From NCBI RefSeq assembly GCF_006716265.1, contig NZ_VFOS01000003.1:124001-188000 (forward strand): 64,000 nucleotides of DNA, written 5' to 3'. Shown here one piece after another: positions 17,700 to 25,717 of the stretch. Both the position numbers and the translations under genes were made by a program. The notes beneath the pieces are model-generated. The model was not told where the DNA came from. It ran no database searches and was given only the letters and a program-made list of their open reading frames with translations. Every line of letters starts with the position of its first letter. The first letter of the stretch is position 1. This DNA is from Rarobacter faecitabidus. GTDB taxonomy: Bacteria > Actinomycetota > Actinomycetes > Actinomycetales > Cellulomonadaceae.

Positions 17700-20600
17700 G
17701 TGAGAGCGCATACTGCCGCCACCTCCATCTCCCCGCCCCTTAGCGTCGCGAAGCGCGCCGCCAGCGGTGTCGCCGTCGCCGCCTTGGTGACTTCCGGTCT
17801 GGCTCTCGGCGCCGGCACCGCACAAGCCGCTTCCTTCACGCTCGCGGATGCACAGAACCCCGACTTCGGGCCCAATGTGACCATCTTCGACTCGTCGATG
17901 ACCGCAAGTTCCATCCAGACGCAAATGCGTGCGGCAGCTACTGCAATGGCCGGAGACGCGAACCACTGGTCGAGTGAGCGCAAGGCGTTCTTCTTCAAGC
18001 CGGGCAATTACGGCTCCGTTGCCGACCCCATCCAGTCCGAGATCGGCTATTACACGACCGTCGCGGGGCTGGGGCAGTCTCCGGACAGCGTAACCATCAA
18101 CGGCTCGTTGTCCGTGGAGCAGGAACTGCACAACACTGGGCCTGGCGACTACTGCAGTTCAATTGGCGACCGCTACGACAGCCCCCTGTGTAAGTCACCT
18201 GGCTCGCTCAACAACTTCTGGCGCGGCATGTCGAACCTGTCGATCGACCCAGTGCCCAACCAAGCGTTCTACGATGCGGGGAACGCCGCGCAGAACCACA
18301 CAAACTCCGTGCGTTGGGCCGTGTCACAGGCCGCACCGCTGCGCCGTATCCACATCAAGGATGACGCAAACGCCGCGCAGTTGCTTCTGATCGGGCAGTA
18401 CTACGGCTACGCATCGGGCGGCTTTATGGCCAGCTCCAAGGTCGATGGCGAGGTCTACGCTGCGGGCCAGCAGCAGTGGTACACGCGCGACTCGGACATC
18501 CATTCGTGGAACGGTTCCGTCTGGAATATGGTGTTCTCCGGCGTCAATGGCGGACCGGCGGACGACTACCCCGATTCCGCAGAGAATCCTAACGCCCACG
18601 ACGCAACGAACAAGTACGCAAACTACGGCAACACGCCGATTAGCCGCGATGCACCGTTCTTGACGTGGGACGCCGCGACTGGCTATTCCGTTTTCGTACC
18701 CGATGCTCGTACGAACGCGGCGGGAGTCCAGTGGACGCCCACCAGCGCGGGCGCTGGGGTATCGCGTTCGCTCAACGACTTCGTGGTCTTCAAGCCAGGC
18801 AATTTCACCGCGACGGCCGCCAACAGCGCTCTTGCCGCCGGCAAGCACCTGCTCTTCACCCCCGGGCAGTACTCGGTCAGTGAGGCGCTCAACGTCACCA
18901 AGCCCGACACCGTGATTCTGGGCCTTGGTCTGGCAACATTGCGGCCCTCGAATGGGAACGCCGTCATCACAGTCGGCGACGTATCCAACGTCAGCCTCTC
19001 GGGACTGATGCTCGAACCGACGACGAACAAGTCCAAGATGCTCGTTCAGGTTGGCCCGCGCGGGGCTACCGTGGCGAACGCGGCCAAGCCGACCACACTT
19101 TCCGACATCTTTATCCGAGTCGGTGGCGCCCAATACGGCAGTGTCGAAACCGCAATCGAGATCAACTCCCCGAACACTCAGATTGACAACATCTGGTCAT
19201 GGCGCGCTGACCACGGCTTCAACTCCGGCGTCGGCCAGGGATACCAGTGGTCCGATAACCAAGCCGACACCGGCCTTCGCGTCAACGGCGCAAATGTCAC
19301 CGCTCTTGGCCTGTTCGTGGAGCACTACCAGAAGAGTCAAACCGTGTGGAACGGCGAAAACGGTCGCACGATCTTCTACCAGAACGAACTGCCATATGAG
19401 CCAGCGACTCAGGCCGAATTCTCCGACCGCGGGCGCGACGGCTACGCCGCGTACAAGGTGGACCCGTCTGTGGCGAACCACGAGCTGTTCGGCGCCGGGG
19501 TGTACTCGTACTTCCGTTGGGTGGACAACGTCTGGTCCGAGACGGCTATCTCCGTTCCCAAGAAGTCGACAGTCAAAGTTCGCCGTGTCGTTACTCGCTG
19601 GCTCAATGGCTGTGTCTCCCCCACGGCAACATCGACGAACCCCAACTGCACCGATGGTCTGGGGGGCGGAATCCGCCACCTAGTCAACGACCAGGGTGGG
19701 TCAGCCAACAGCGGACCAGGCCTCGGTGACGCGGCTAAGACCAAGTGGATGCGGGAGTACAACTCGAGCACGGGTGACCTCACGAAACCGACGCTCTCCC
19801 TCACCGGCTCAGCTCCGGGTGCAGCATTGACCCAGATCACCGCCGCCGCGTCCGATGGGGGTGGCACGCCTGCCAACCAGATTCACATCGACTACAAGGT
19901 CGGCAACAGCCTCTGGTACCCCGCGAATGGCACTGTCATCACGCCGCCCAACGGTGAGAACATCACCGTCTACGTCCGAGCAGTCGACCTAGCCGGGAAC
20001 GTCTCCGATTTCCAGACCTGGACTGGCACGGTCAACAACCCCGGGAATCCCGGCGAACTCGATCCGGGAACGCCTGGCGGCGGCAACAATGGCGGCGGCA
20101 ACAATGGTGGCGGCAATAACGGCGGTGGCGACAACCTCCCGCCCGGCTCCGGCACGGACCCCAAGAACCCCGGGCAGGGAACGAACCCGAACGGAACGCT
20201 GACCATCGGCACCAAGCTGAGCGCCAAGATCCGCGTGACCCCGACCAAGGCATCGGGCAACAAGGGCTGGCACCGCAAGGCCGTCACCCTGGCAGCCAGT
20301 GGCACGCTCGAAGCCGGCAAGGCAGGATTCCTGCAGATCAAGGTCGGCAGCGCGGCCTGGCGCACGTACACCGGACCCGCAAAGGTCACGACGAATGGCA
20401 AGAAGGTCGTGCTGCAGGCTCGCGTCGTATCCGGCACCACGGTGTCGCCGGTCGACAGTGCGACAGTCAAGATCGACACCAAGAAGCCGACCAAGCTGAA
20501 GGTGAAAGTCCTGAAGAAGAAAAAGAAGGGCGCCAAGGTTCTGCGCCTGAGCGCCACGGACAAGACGTCGAAGATCGCGAAGATCCAGTACAAGGTCAAC

Positions 20601-20747
20601 GCGAAGGGCAAGTGGAAGACCTTCAAGAAGGCGAAGGGAATCCGCGTCACGGCCAAGCTGAAGAAGATCAGCATCCGGGCCATCGACAATGCCGGGAACG
20701 TCTCGAAGGCAAAGAAGGTCAAGGTCAAGGCGAAGTGGCGTCGCTGA
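17700..20747 (+). CDS. Secreted beta-helix protein, GH55-like paralogue, with Gly/Asn linker and lysine-rich tail
   Basis: This 1015-residue paralogue of the gene just upstream starts at GTG behind AAAGGAG, with the same spacing and an identical SD. It has a signal peptide (hydrophobic region about 20-45), a beta-helix catalytic-type region (NPDFGPNVTIFD, AFFFKPGNYG, EIGYYTTVAGLG and NGENGRTIFYQNELPYE near 551), and one Ig-like repeat (from about 697 with DLAGN). A low-complexity Gly/Asn linker lies near 793-812, followed by a lysine-rich domain of about 180 residues. It differs from its neighbour by having one Ig-like repeat in place of three. The tandem pair probably degrades or binds beta-glucan outside the cell; this is family inference. 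Confidence 0.85.
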   Translation: MRAHTAATSISPPLSVAKRAASGVAVAALVTSGLALGAGTAQAASFTLADAQNPDFGPNVTIFDSSMTASSIQTQMRAAATAMAGDANHWSSERKAFFFKPGNYGSVADPIQSEIGYYTTVAGLGQSPDSVTINGSLSVEQELHNTGPGDYCSSIGDRYDSPLCKSPGSLNNFWRGMSNLSIDPVPNQAFYDAGNAAQNHTNSVRWAVSQAAPLRRIHIKDDANAAQLLLIGQYYGYASGGFMASSKVDGEVYAAGQQQWYTRDSDIHSWNGSVWNMVFSGVNGGPADDYPDSAENPNAHDATNKYANYGNTPISRDAPFLTWDAATGYSVFVPDARTNAAGVQWTPTSAGAGVSRSLNDFVVFKPGNFTATAANSALAAGKHLLFTPGQYSVSEALNVTKPDTVILGLGLATLRPSNGNAVITVGDVSNVSLSGLMLEPTTNKSKMLVQVGPRGATVANAAKPTTLSDIFIRVGGAQYGSVETAIEINSPNTQIDNIWSWRADHGFNSGVGQGYQWSDNQADTGLRVNGANVTALGLFVEHYQKSQTVWNGENGRTIFYQNELPYEPATQAEFSDRGRDGYAAYKVDPSVANHELFGAGVYSYFRWVDNVWSETAISVPKKSTVKVRRVVTRWLNGCVSPTATSTNPNCTDGLGGGIRHLVNDQGGSANSGPGLGDAAKTKWMREYNSSTGDLTKPTLSLTGSAPGAALTQITAAASDGGGTPANQIHIDYKVGNSLWYPANGTVITPPNGENITVYVRAVDLAGNVSDFQTWTGTVNNPGNPGELDPGTPGGGNNGGGNNGGGNNGGGDNLPPGSGTDPKNPGQGTNPNGTLTIGTKLSAKIRVTPTKASGNKGWHRKAVTLAASGTLEAGKAGFLQIKVGSAAWRTYTGPAKVTTNGKKVVLQARVVSGTTVSPVDSATVKIDTKKPTKLKVKVLKKKKKGAKVLRLSATDKTSKIAKIQYKVNAKGKWKTFKKAKGIRVTAKLKKISIRAIDNAGNVSKAKKVKVKAKWRR
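20077..20135 (+). repeat. 15-bp degenerate tandem repeat encoding a Gly/Asn linker
   Basis: About four copies of a GGCGGCGGCAACAAT-like unit encode GGGNN repeats between the Ig-like and lysine-rich domains. This is a flexible spacer whose length may vary between strains. Confidence 0.7.
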
Positions 20748-20789
20748 CCGGGAACTTCGGTGGCGGGCACGATCGGTGAGTTCCCGAAG

Positions 20790-20878
20790 CTAGATCCTGC
20801 TTGATCTAGTGCTCGATGATCGGACGCATTCCGCGAACGGGTGGGGCGGTCACGCACATGGTGCGTGACCGCCCCACC
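20790..20878 (+). terminator. Two hairpins ending the GH55-like cluster
   Basis: A small inverted repeat CTAGATC/GATCTAG (20790-20809) precedes a strong 18-bp perfect stem (GGTGGGGCGGTCACGCAC, 20840-20857, and 20861-20878) with a 3-nt loop. The second hairpin can end transcription from the secreted-protein gene and from the convergent metal-uptake operon. Confidence 0.8.
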
Positions 20879-20963
20879 TTCGTATGTGCAGATTCGCATG
20901 TGCAGGTATCTGCGGTTTCCGCCGTTCGCGGCCGGGGTGCGGTGCGCGGAGAACGGCGACCCA

Positions 20964-21017
20964 GGCAGAGTGCCGGGGGCCACCTGGCAGAGTGCCGGGG
21001 GCCACCTGGCAGGGTGG
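20964..21017. repeat. 22-bp tandem duplication in intergenic DNA
   Basis: GGCAGAGTGCCGGGGGCCACCT occurs twice back to back (20964-20985 and 20986-21007) and is followed by the partial unit GGCAGGGTGG. It lies just after the stop side of the metal permease operon. No function is seen. Confidence 0.8.
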
Positions 21018-21074
21018 ACAACAGCAGGCGCGCGCGTGCGCAGACATCGGCGCTGAGCGCCAACGCGGCGTGCG

Positions 21075-21884
21075 TCAGCCGTGCCGCATGCGCACGCGAT
21101 CGGTAATCGTCCGGATCACGAGCACCACGGCGAACACAGCGGCGGCGGCAAGCGACATCGCTCCCCCGGCGGCGACGTTCCACGCGCGGGATGCCTCCAG
21201 GCCAGCCAGCAGGCTGGCAACGGCGATAGCGCTGGCGAGCGGCATCAGCAGGTGGATTCGGCCAGTGATCAGCCGAGCGGTCGCGGCGGGGGCGACGATG
21301 ATGGCAATGGACAGGATGGACCCGGCGGCAGGCATCGTCACGGCCACCATCGCCGCGATCAGCCCCAGTGCTACGACGTCGATCGCGATCGCGGAGAATC
21401 CGGCCGCCCGGTAGCCAATCGGGTCGAACGACGAGAACAAGAGATTGTTCCCCCACACGGCAACGACCAGCACGGCGGCCGCCAGCACGATCGAGGTCGC
21501 GATCAGGTCGGTGCGGCTCACCGTCAGGATGGAGCCGATGAGGTAGGTGCCGACATCCCCGGTCCGGGAGGGAAACATCGACTGGAGCAGCATCCCCAGC
21601 GCGAAACCTCCGGTCAGCACCACGCCCGTCGCGACCTGGGCTCCCTGGCGCCGCACGCGCGAGATGAGCGTGAGCACCCCCACGAGCACCAGCGAGAATA
21701 ATCCGGCCCCGAGCACTACGTTCAGCCCCAGCAGCGAGGCGATCACCGCCCCGGGGAAGCTGGCATGCGTCAACGCGACGGTGAAGAAGGATCGGCGGCG
21801 CAGCAGCACAATCGTGCCGACGATGCCCGCAGCGGCCCCCAGCAGGAGCGCCTGGAGTTGCGCGGATTGATAGAAGTCGCTCAC
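21075..21884 (-). CDS. Zinc/manganese ABC transporter permease (second of two)
   Basis: This ABC-3 family integral membrane permease of about 269 residues has seven to eight hydrophobic helices and the family motif THASFPGAVIASLLG near residue 40. It forms the membrane channel for Zn(II) or Mn(II) import together with the permease encoded just upstream. I chose the GTG at 21884 because it overlaps the previous stop by four bases (GTGA). It is the last gene of the operon binding protein - ATPase - permease - permease. Two different permeases imply a heterodimeric channel. Confidence 0.88.
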   Translation of the reverse strand: MSDFYQSAQLQALLLGAAAGIVGTIVLLRRRSFFTVALTHASFPGAVIASLLGLNVVLGAGLFSLVLVGVLTLISRVRRQGAQVATGVVLTGGFALGMLLQSMFPSRTGDVGTYLIGSILTVSRTDLIATSIVLAAAVLVVAVWGNNLLFSSFDPIGYRAAGFSAIAIDVVALGLIAAMVAVTMPAAGSILSIAIIVAPAATARLITGRIHLLMPLASAIAVASLLAGLEASRAWNVAAGGAMSLAAAAVFAVVLVIRTITDRVRMRHG

Positions 21885-22777
21885 CCGGCACCTCGAATCT
21901 CGGCTGGGAGCGCTCGTCCATGGAACCTCGGAGCGAGCGCGCGCCATGCGCTCGTTGCCGCCAGGATCAGCAGGTAGACCGCAACGAGGGTGAGCACCGC
22001 GACAGCGCTCGGCGACACATTGACGCCGCGCTCCACGGACAGGTCGTAGCCCACGGCCAAGCCAGCGATGCTACTGAGCACGGCGACAAGGAGTGCGATC
22101 GGCACGATCAGCGCGAGGCGGCGGGTCAGCAGCCGGGCGACGCCCACTGGCACGATCAGCATCGCGAGCACCATCAGGTTCCCAATGGCCTGCGAGCCGG
22201 CGACGACGATCAGTGCGACAGCCACGTTCAAGGCGATGTCGATGGGGAACTCGCGGAACCCGGCGGCGCGGAACCCTTTCGCATCGAACGCCCGGAAGAG
22301 TTGCCGGTGCCAGGTCGTCACGATGATCGCGAGCGCGAGCGCGCAGACGATGATGATCTGCGTGACCTGCCCCGGCGGAATGGTGAGCAGCCGGCCAAAA
22401 AGGAGCTGTTCAAGTTCCGAGACGTACCCCGACCGCCGCGAGACCAGCACCACGCCGATCGAGAACATGCTCGCCAGGACCACCGCGATGGCGGCGTCGG
22501 AGCCCACCTGCTTGCGGTCGATTACCGTCAGGATCACCGCACCCAGGAGAGCCGCGACCAGTGCCCCGGCTAGGACCCATTGCGTCCCACCGACCACGTA
22601 GCCGACCACGAGGCCAGGAAACACGGAGTGCGTGAGGCCGTCGGAGACGAACTCGAGGTTCCGCAGGTTCACGAACAGCCCGGCGACAGCGGCGGTCACG
22701 GCGATGACCAGGATTGCGAGGAGCGCCCGCGACATGAATGGCAGCTGGAAGATCTGCCACAGATCGGACGGGCTCAT
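21881..22777 (-). CDS. Zinc/manganese ABC transporter permease (first of two)
   Basis: This 298-residue ABC-3 family permease has hydrophobic helices throughout and the signature LTHSVFPGLVVGYVVGG near residues 48-64. Its ATG overlaps the ATPase stop by four bases (ATGA), so the two are translationally coupled. It pairs with the downstream permease to form the transport channel. The metal is inferred from the His-rich binding protein and the Zur-like site upstream of the operon. Confidence 0.9.
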   Translation of the reverse strand: MSPSDLWQIFQLPFMSRALLAILVIAVTAAVAGLFVNLRNLEFVSDGLTHSVFPGLVVGYVVGGTQWVLAGALVAALLGAVILTVIDRKQVGSDAAIAVVLASMFSIGVVLVSRRSGYVSELEQLLFGRLLTIPPGQVTQIIIVCALALAIIVTTWHRQLFRAFDAKGFRAAGFREFPIDIALNVAVALIVVAGSQAIGNLMVLAMLIVPVGVARLLTRRLALIVPIALLVAVLSSIAGLAVGYDLSVERGVNVSPSAVAVLTLVAVYLLILAATSAWRALAPRFHGRALPAEIRGAG

Positions 22778-23550
22778 CCGTGGGCGCCGTGATCGTGCTC
22801 GGGTGTCGTGAGGGTGTGCTCGTCAATCTCGACGCCGAGGCCGTGGAAGGTCGCCTCGATCTCGGGCAGGGTGAGCGTCGTCGCGGTCGGGCCGAACGCG
22901 ATCATCGAGCGATTGAGCAGCATAGCGTGGCTGCACACCTCGCTCGCGAGCTGCAGGTCGTGCGTCGAGGTCACGATGGTGACGCCCTCGGCGCGCAGGT
23001 CCGCGACGAGCGCCAGCAGAGCCTCGCGATTGGTCTTGTCGAGTCCGTTGAAGGGCTCGTCCAAGAGAACCAAGCGCGGCGAGGACACGATCGCGCGGGC
23101 CAGGATTCCCCGCTGCTGCTGCCCACCGGACAACTCGCCGAACCGGGCGTGCCCACGATCGGTCAGTCCTACGCGGGCGATGGCCTCGTCCACGGCTCTG
23201 CGGTCGGCGCGCCCGGGCCATCGCGCAGGCCCAAGCCCGCGGTAGCGGCCCATCATCACGACCTGCCGGAGCGTGACGGGGAATTCGGGATCGAGTTCCT
23301 CCGTTTGCGGCATGAAGCCGATCAGACCGCGGGCCGCGCGGGGCGATCTGCCCAGCACCTCGATCGTGCCCGCGGTGACCTGGACGAGTCCCAGGAGCGC
23401 CTTGAGCAGCGTCGACTTGCCGGAGCCGTTCGGCCCGATGAGGGCCACGGCATCCCCCGGGCTTATCGTCGCGGTTACGTCCTGCAGGGCGGGCTCGCCG
23501 CCGTACGAGAAGGCGGCGTCGCGCAAGACGATGGCTGGTTCACTGCTCAC
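22774..23550 (-). CDS. Zinc/manganese ABC transporter ATP-binding protein
   Basis: This ATPase of about 258 residues has Walker A GPNGSGKST, the signature LSGGQQQR, and Walker B LVLLDEPFNGLD with the H-loop in THD. It powers metal uptake through the two permeases. The GTG start at 23550, just before SSEPAIVLRDAAFSYGG, fits the family N-terminus; an upstream start at 23610 would add 20 unlike residues. The end is HD-rich (EHDHGAHG), a short metal-binding tail often seen in zinc transporters. It lies 22 nt after the binding-protein gene. Confidence 0.9.
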   Translation of the reverse strand: MSSEPAIVLRDAAFSYGGEPALQDVTATISPGDAVALIGPNGSGKSTLLKALLGLVQVTAGTIEVLGRSPRAARGLIGFMPQTEELDPEFPVTLRQVVMMGRYRGLGPARWPGRADRRAVDEAIARVGLTDRGHARFGELSGGQQQRGILARAIVSSPRLVLLDEPFNGLDKTNREALLALVADLRAEGVTIVTSTHDLQLASEVCSHAMLLNRSMIAFGPTATTLTLPEIEATFHGLGVEIDEHTLTTPEHDHGAHG

Positions 23551-23572
23551 AATGACGACTCTAGAGCAAACC

Positions 23573-24580
23573 TCACTGCAGGTCGGCGGGGCGCTCGGTG
23601 GCGGTCGCACCCCACGCGGTCAGCAGGACCTCGACGTTGTGCACCGTGGCCTTGATGTAGGTGTCGCCGGCCGATCCGGCCGGGCCCAGCGAGTCCCCAT
23701 AGAGGGCGTCGTCACCGCTATACACGGTCACTCCCGCGGACGAGGCGATCTGCTCGGCGGCCTTGGGGTCGATGGCCGCTTCGGAGAAGATGGCCTTGAC
23801 GCCGAGCTTCTTGATCTCATCGATCAGGTTCTGGACCTCGCTGGCGCTCGGCTCGGCATTGTCCTCGAAGTTGGGGATGATCGAACCCACGAATGTGATG
23901 TCGTACGCCTTGAGGAAGTAGTAGAAGGCGTCGTGGTTCGAGACCATCAGCCGCTCGCTCGCGGGGACCTGATCGAAGTTCTCCTTAGCCCACGCGTCCA
24001 GCGCTTCCAGCTTGGCGACGTAGGCGTCGGCGTTGGACGAGTACTGCGTCGCGTTCGCCGGGTCCGCCTTCGCAAGGCCGGCGGCGATGTTGCGGACCAT
24101 CAGGATGGCATTGGCCGGAGCCGTCCAGACGTGGGGGTTGTATCCGTCCTCGTCTTCGGCGTGGTCCTCATCGGCGTGGTCCTCATCGGCGTGCTCGTGC
24201 GCGTGATCGCCGCCGAGCTCAATCCCCTCAGACGAGTCGATCGTGGTCCCCGTGAACCCGGCCGAGGTCGTGATGTCGCTCAGCCACGGCTCGAGGCCCG
24301 CGCCGTTGTCGATGAGCACCTTGGCGCGCGAGACTGCGAGCAGATCTGCTGCGGTCGGATCGAACGAGTGGGCGCTCTGGTTCGGCTGGATGAGCTGGGT
24401 GACATCCGCGAGGCTTCCAGCCACGTTCCGGGTGAAGTCGGCGACCTGGGTCGTAGTGGCGACTACTGAGATAGTGCCGGTCGCGGAGGGAGCACCCGAC
24501 GTGGCGCCTCCGCCGCCGCAGCCAGCGAGGACGAGCGCGCCGGCGAGGGCAACACCGACGGGAAGCATACGATTGCGCAT
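23573..24580 (-). CDS. znuA: Zinc-binding lipoprotein of metal ABC transporter (ZnuA/AdcA type)
   Basis: This solute-binding lipoprotein of about 335 residues has an N-terminal signal ending in the lipobox LVLAGC and so is anchored outside the membrane. Candidate metal ligands sit in QSAHSFDP, NPHVW and SNHDAF, with a fourth acidic ligand near the C-terminus. Between the first two lies a His/Asp/Glu-rich loop (HAHEHADEDHADEDHAEDED), a hallmark of zinc-specific proteins and not of manganese ones. The ATG at 24580 is preferred to a TTG 15 nt upstream. It is the first gene of the uptake operon, behind a Zur-like operator. Confidence 0.92.
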   Translation of the reverse strand: MRNRMLPVGVALAGALVLAGCGGGGATSGAPSATGTISVVATTTQVADFTRNVAGSLADVTQLIQPNQSAHSFDPTAADLLAVSRAKVLIDNGAGLEPWLSDITTSAGFTGTTIDSSEGIELGGDHAHEHADEDHADEDHAEDEDGYNPHVWTAPANAILMVRNIAAGLAKADPANATQYSSNADAYVAKLEALDAWAKENFDQVPASERLMVSNHDAFYYFLKAYDITFVGSIIPNFEDNAEPSASEVQNLIDEIKKLGVKAIFSEAAIDPKAAEQIASSAGVTVYSGDDALYGDSLGPAGSAGDTYIKATVHNVEVLLTAWGATATERPADLQ

Positions 24581-24621
24581 GAGAATCACTTTCAATTAGG
24601 CGGTTGACCTCATGCTAGCCA

Positions 24622-24646
24622 CTATTGCGAACCATTATCAAGTCAA
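24622..24646 (-). promoter_or_regulatory. Zur-like operator overlapping the znuA promoter
   Basis: On the minus strand TTGATAATGGTTCGCAATAG (24641 to 24622) resembles the actinobacterial Zur box (TGATAATnATTnTCA-like core). It starts within a TTGACT -35 element (24646-24641). Zinc-loaded Zur would block the promoter. The match is imperfect in the right half, so the call is tentative. Confidence 0.5.
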
Positions 24647-24672
24647 TGCCGGGGCTCTTACCGTGATGCTCG

Positions 24673-25023
24673 TCACGCCCAGCCGAGATCGTGAAGCTTG
24701 CCATCATCGAGGCCGAAGTAGTGGCCGATCTCGTGGATCACCGTCACGGCCACCTCCTCGATCACGTGGTCGACGCTCTCGCACATCGCGAGGATGGGGT
24801 CACGGTAGATCGTGATCTTGTTGGGCAGCGCCCCGATCATCCCGCCATCTCCGGCCATCGTCACGGGGAACCCGTCGTAGTGGCCCAGCAGGTCGAAGTC
24901 CTCCTCGGGTGCCGATTCGACAACGAAGGCAACGTTCACCAGGCGGCGGTGAATCGGCTCGGGGATCCTGTCGAGCACCTCGGCAACGATCGCCTTGAAG
25001 TCCTCGTCGCTCATCTCAACCAT
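24673..25023 (-). CDS. Small zincin-type metallopeptidase (DUF1025 family)
   Basis: This 116-residue cytoplasmic protein has the minimal metalloprotease motif VIHEIGHYFGLDD (HEIGH near 94-98, then Asp). It matches the short actinobacterial zincin family that usually begins MSDEDF and ends soon after the motif. The alternative start is the ATG three codons in. Substrate and role are unknown. It is transcribed on its own, 78 nt before the metal operon's promoter region. A helper role in zinc use would be speculation. Confidence 0.85.
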   Translation of the reverse strand: MVEMSDEDFKAIVAEVLDRIPEPIHRRLVNVAFVVESAPEEDFDLLGHYDGFPVTMAGDGGMIGALPNKITIYRDPILAMCESVDHVIEEVAVTVIHEIGHYFGLDDGKLHDLGWA

Positions 25024-25087
25024 GACTCAATTGTGCCCGGCTCCGGCCGGAGCGCGTCTAGCCCGCGGCGACACCGTTCTATAGGCT

Positions 25088-25117
25088 TTGCCCTGATGCG
25101 CAGTTGCCGTCTATGCT
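25088..25117 (+). promoter_or_regulatory. tRNA cluster promoter
   Basis: TTGCCC (-35), an 18-nt spacer and TATGCT (-10) lie about 30 nt before the tRNA-Glu gene. This is a good sigma-70-type match in the right place. Confidence 0.6.
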
Positions 25118-25148
25118 AAGCAGGTTGTGTGGTCAAAAGCCGCACATG

Positions 25149-25221
25149 GCCCCCATCGTCTAGTGGCCTAGGACGCCGCCCTTTCACGGCGGTAACACGG
25201 GTTCGAATCCCGTTGGGGGTA
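25149..25221 (+). tRNA. tRNA-Glu (TTC)
   Basis: The 73-nt cloverleaf has acceptor stem GCCCCCA/TGGGGGT, D-loop TAGTGGCCTAGG, anticodon stem CCGCC/GGCGG around CTTTCAC (anticodon TTC), and T-arm CGGGTTCGAATCCCG. No CCA is encoded. Confidence 0.97.
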
Positions 25222-25410
25222 CAAGCGATTGAGGCAGACGAGGCGCGCAAATGCGCACCTCGGAGCGGATTGAGCTTACCGAATGGCGCAGTAGCGGATA
25301 GTCGCTACGGTGTCAGGAGGGATGATTGGCCCGGATTTCACTAACGGGAATCGATAGGGTACGATCATCCAGGTCCTTGAGTGATTCAAGGCCAGGTCTT
25401 GATTGATCAA

Positions 25411-25484
25411 GGCCCCGTGGCGCAGTTGGTTAGCGCGCCGCCCTGTCACGGCGGAGGTCGCGGGTTCAAGTCCCGTCGGGGTCG
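25411..25484 (+). tRNA. tRNA-Asp (GTC)
   Basis: The 74-nt cloverleaf has acceptor GGCCCCG/CGGGGTC, D-loop with AGTTGGTTAGC, anticodon loop CTGTCAC (GTC) and T-arm CGGGTTCAAGTCCCG. It is the second gene of the tRNA cluster. The 190-nt spacer after tRNA-Glu has small inverted repeats and no gene. Confidence 0.97.
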
Positions 25485-25525
25485 CTCGGCTCAGTGCCTG
25501 GCACACAGCCAGGTTGCTGTTGCTA

Positions 25526-25598
25526 GGCTCTGTAGCTCAGTTGGTAGAGCGTTCGACTGAAAATCGAAAGGTCACCGGATCGACGCCGGTCGGAGCCA
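25526..25598 (+). tRNA. tRNA-Phe (GAA)
   Basis: The 73-nt cloverleaf has acceptor GGCTCTG/CGGAGCC, D-loop AGTTGGTAGA, anticodon loop CTGAAAA (GAA) and discriminator A. It lies 41 nt after tRNA-Asp and directly before a terminator. Confidence 0.96.
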
Positions 25599-25600
25599 CT

Positions 25601-25640
25601 GAAACCCCGCGTAGCTTCTACATCGCGGGGTTTCTTCATT
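25601..25640 (+). terminator. Terminator of the tRNA cluster
   Basis: The perfect 11-bp stem GAAACCCCGCG/CGCGGGGTTTC with a 12-nt loop is followed by TTCATTTC. It starts 2 nt after tRNA-Phe. Confidence 0.9.
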
Positions 25641-25717
25641 TCTCTGCGCGGTTCCCCCGCCCGCACGATTCCCAGCCTGCCAAGAGAGTCTTCCTGGCAG
25701 GCCGTCTCTTCGGATTG

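Noticed and set aside
23551-23610. N-terminal extension of the metal ABC ATPase to 23610
   Set aside because: The added residues do not resemble the family and would overlap the binding-protein gene's end; the GTG at 23550 fits better.
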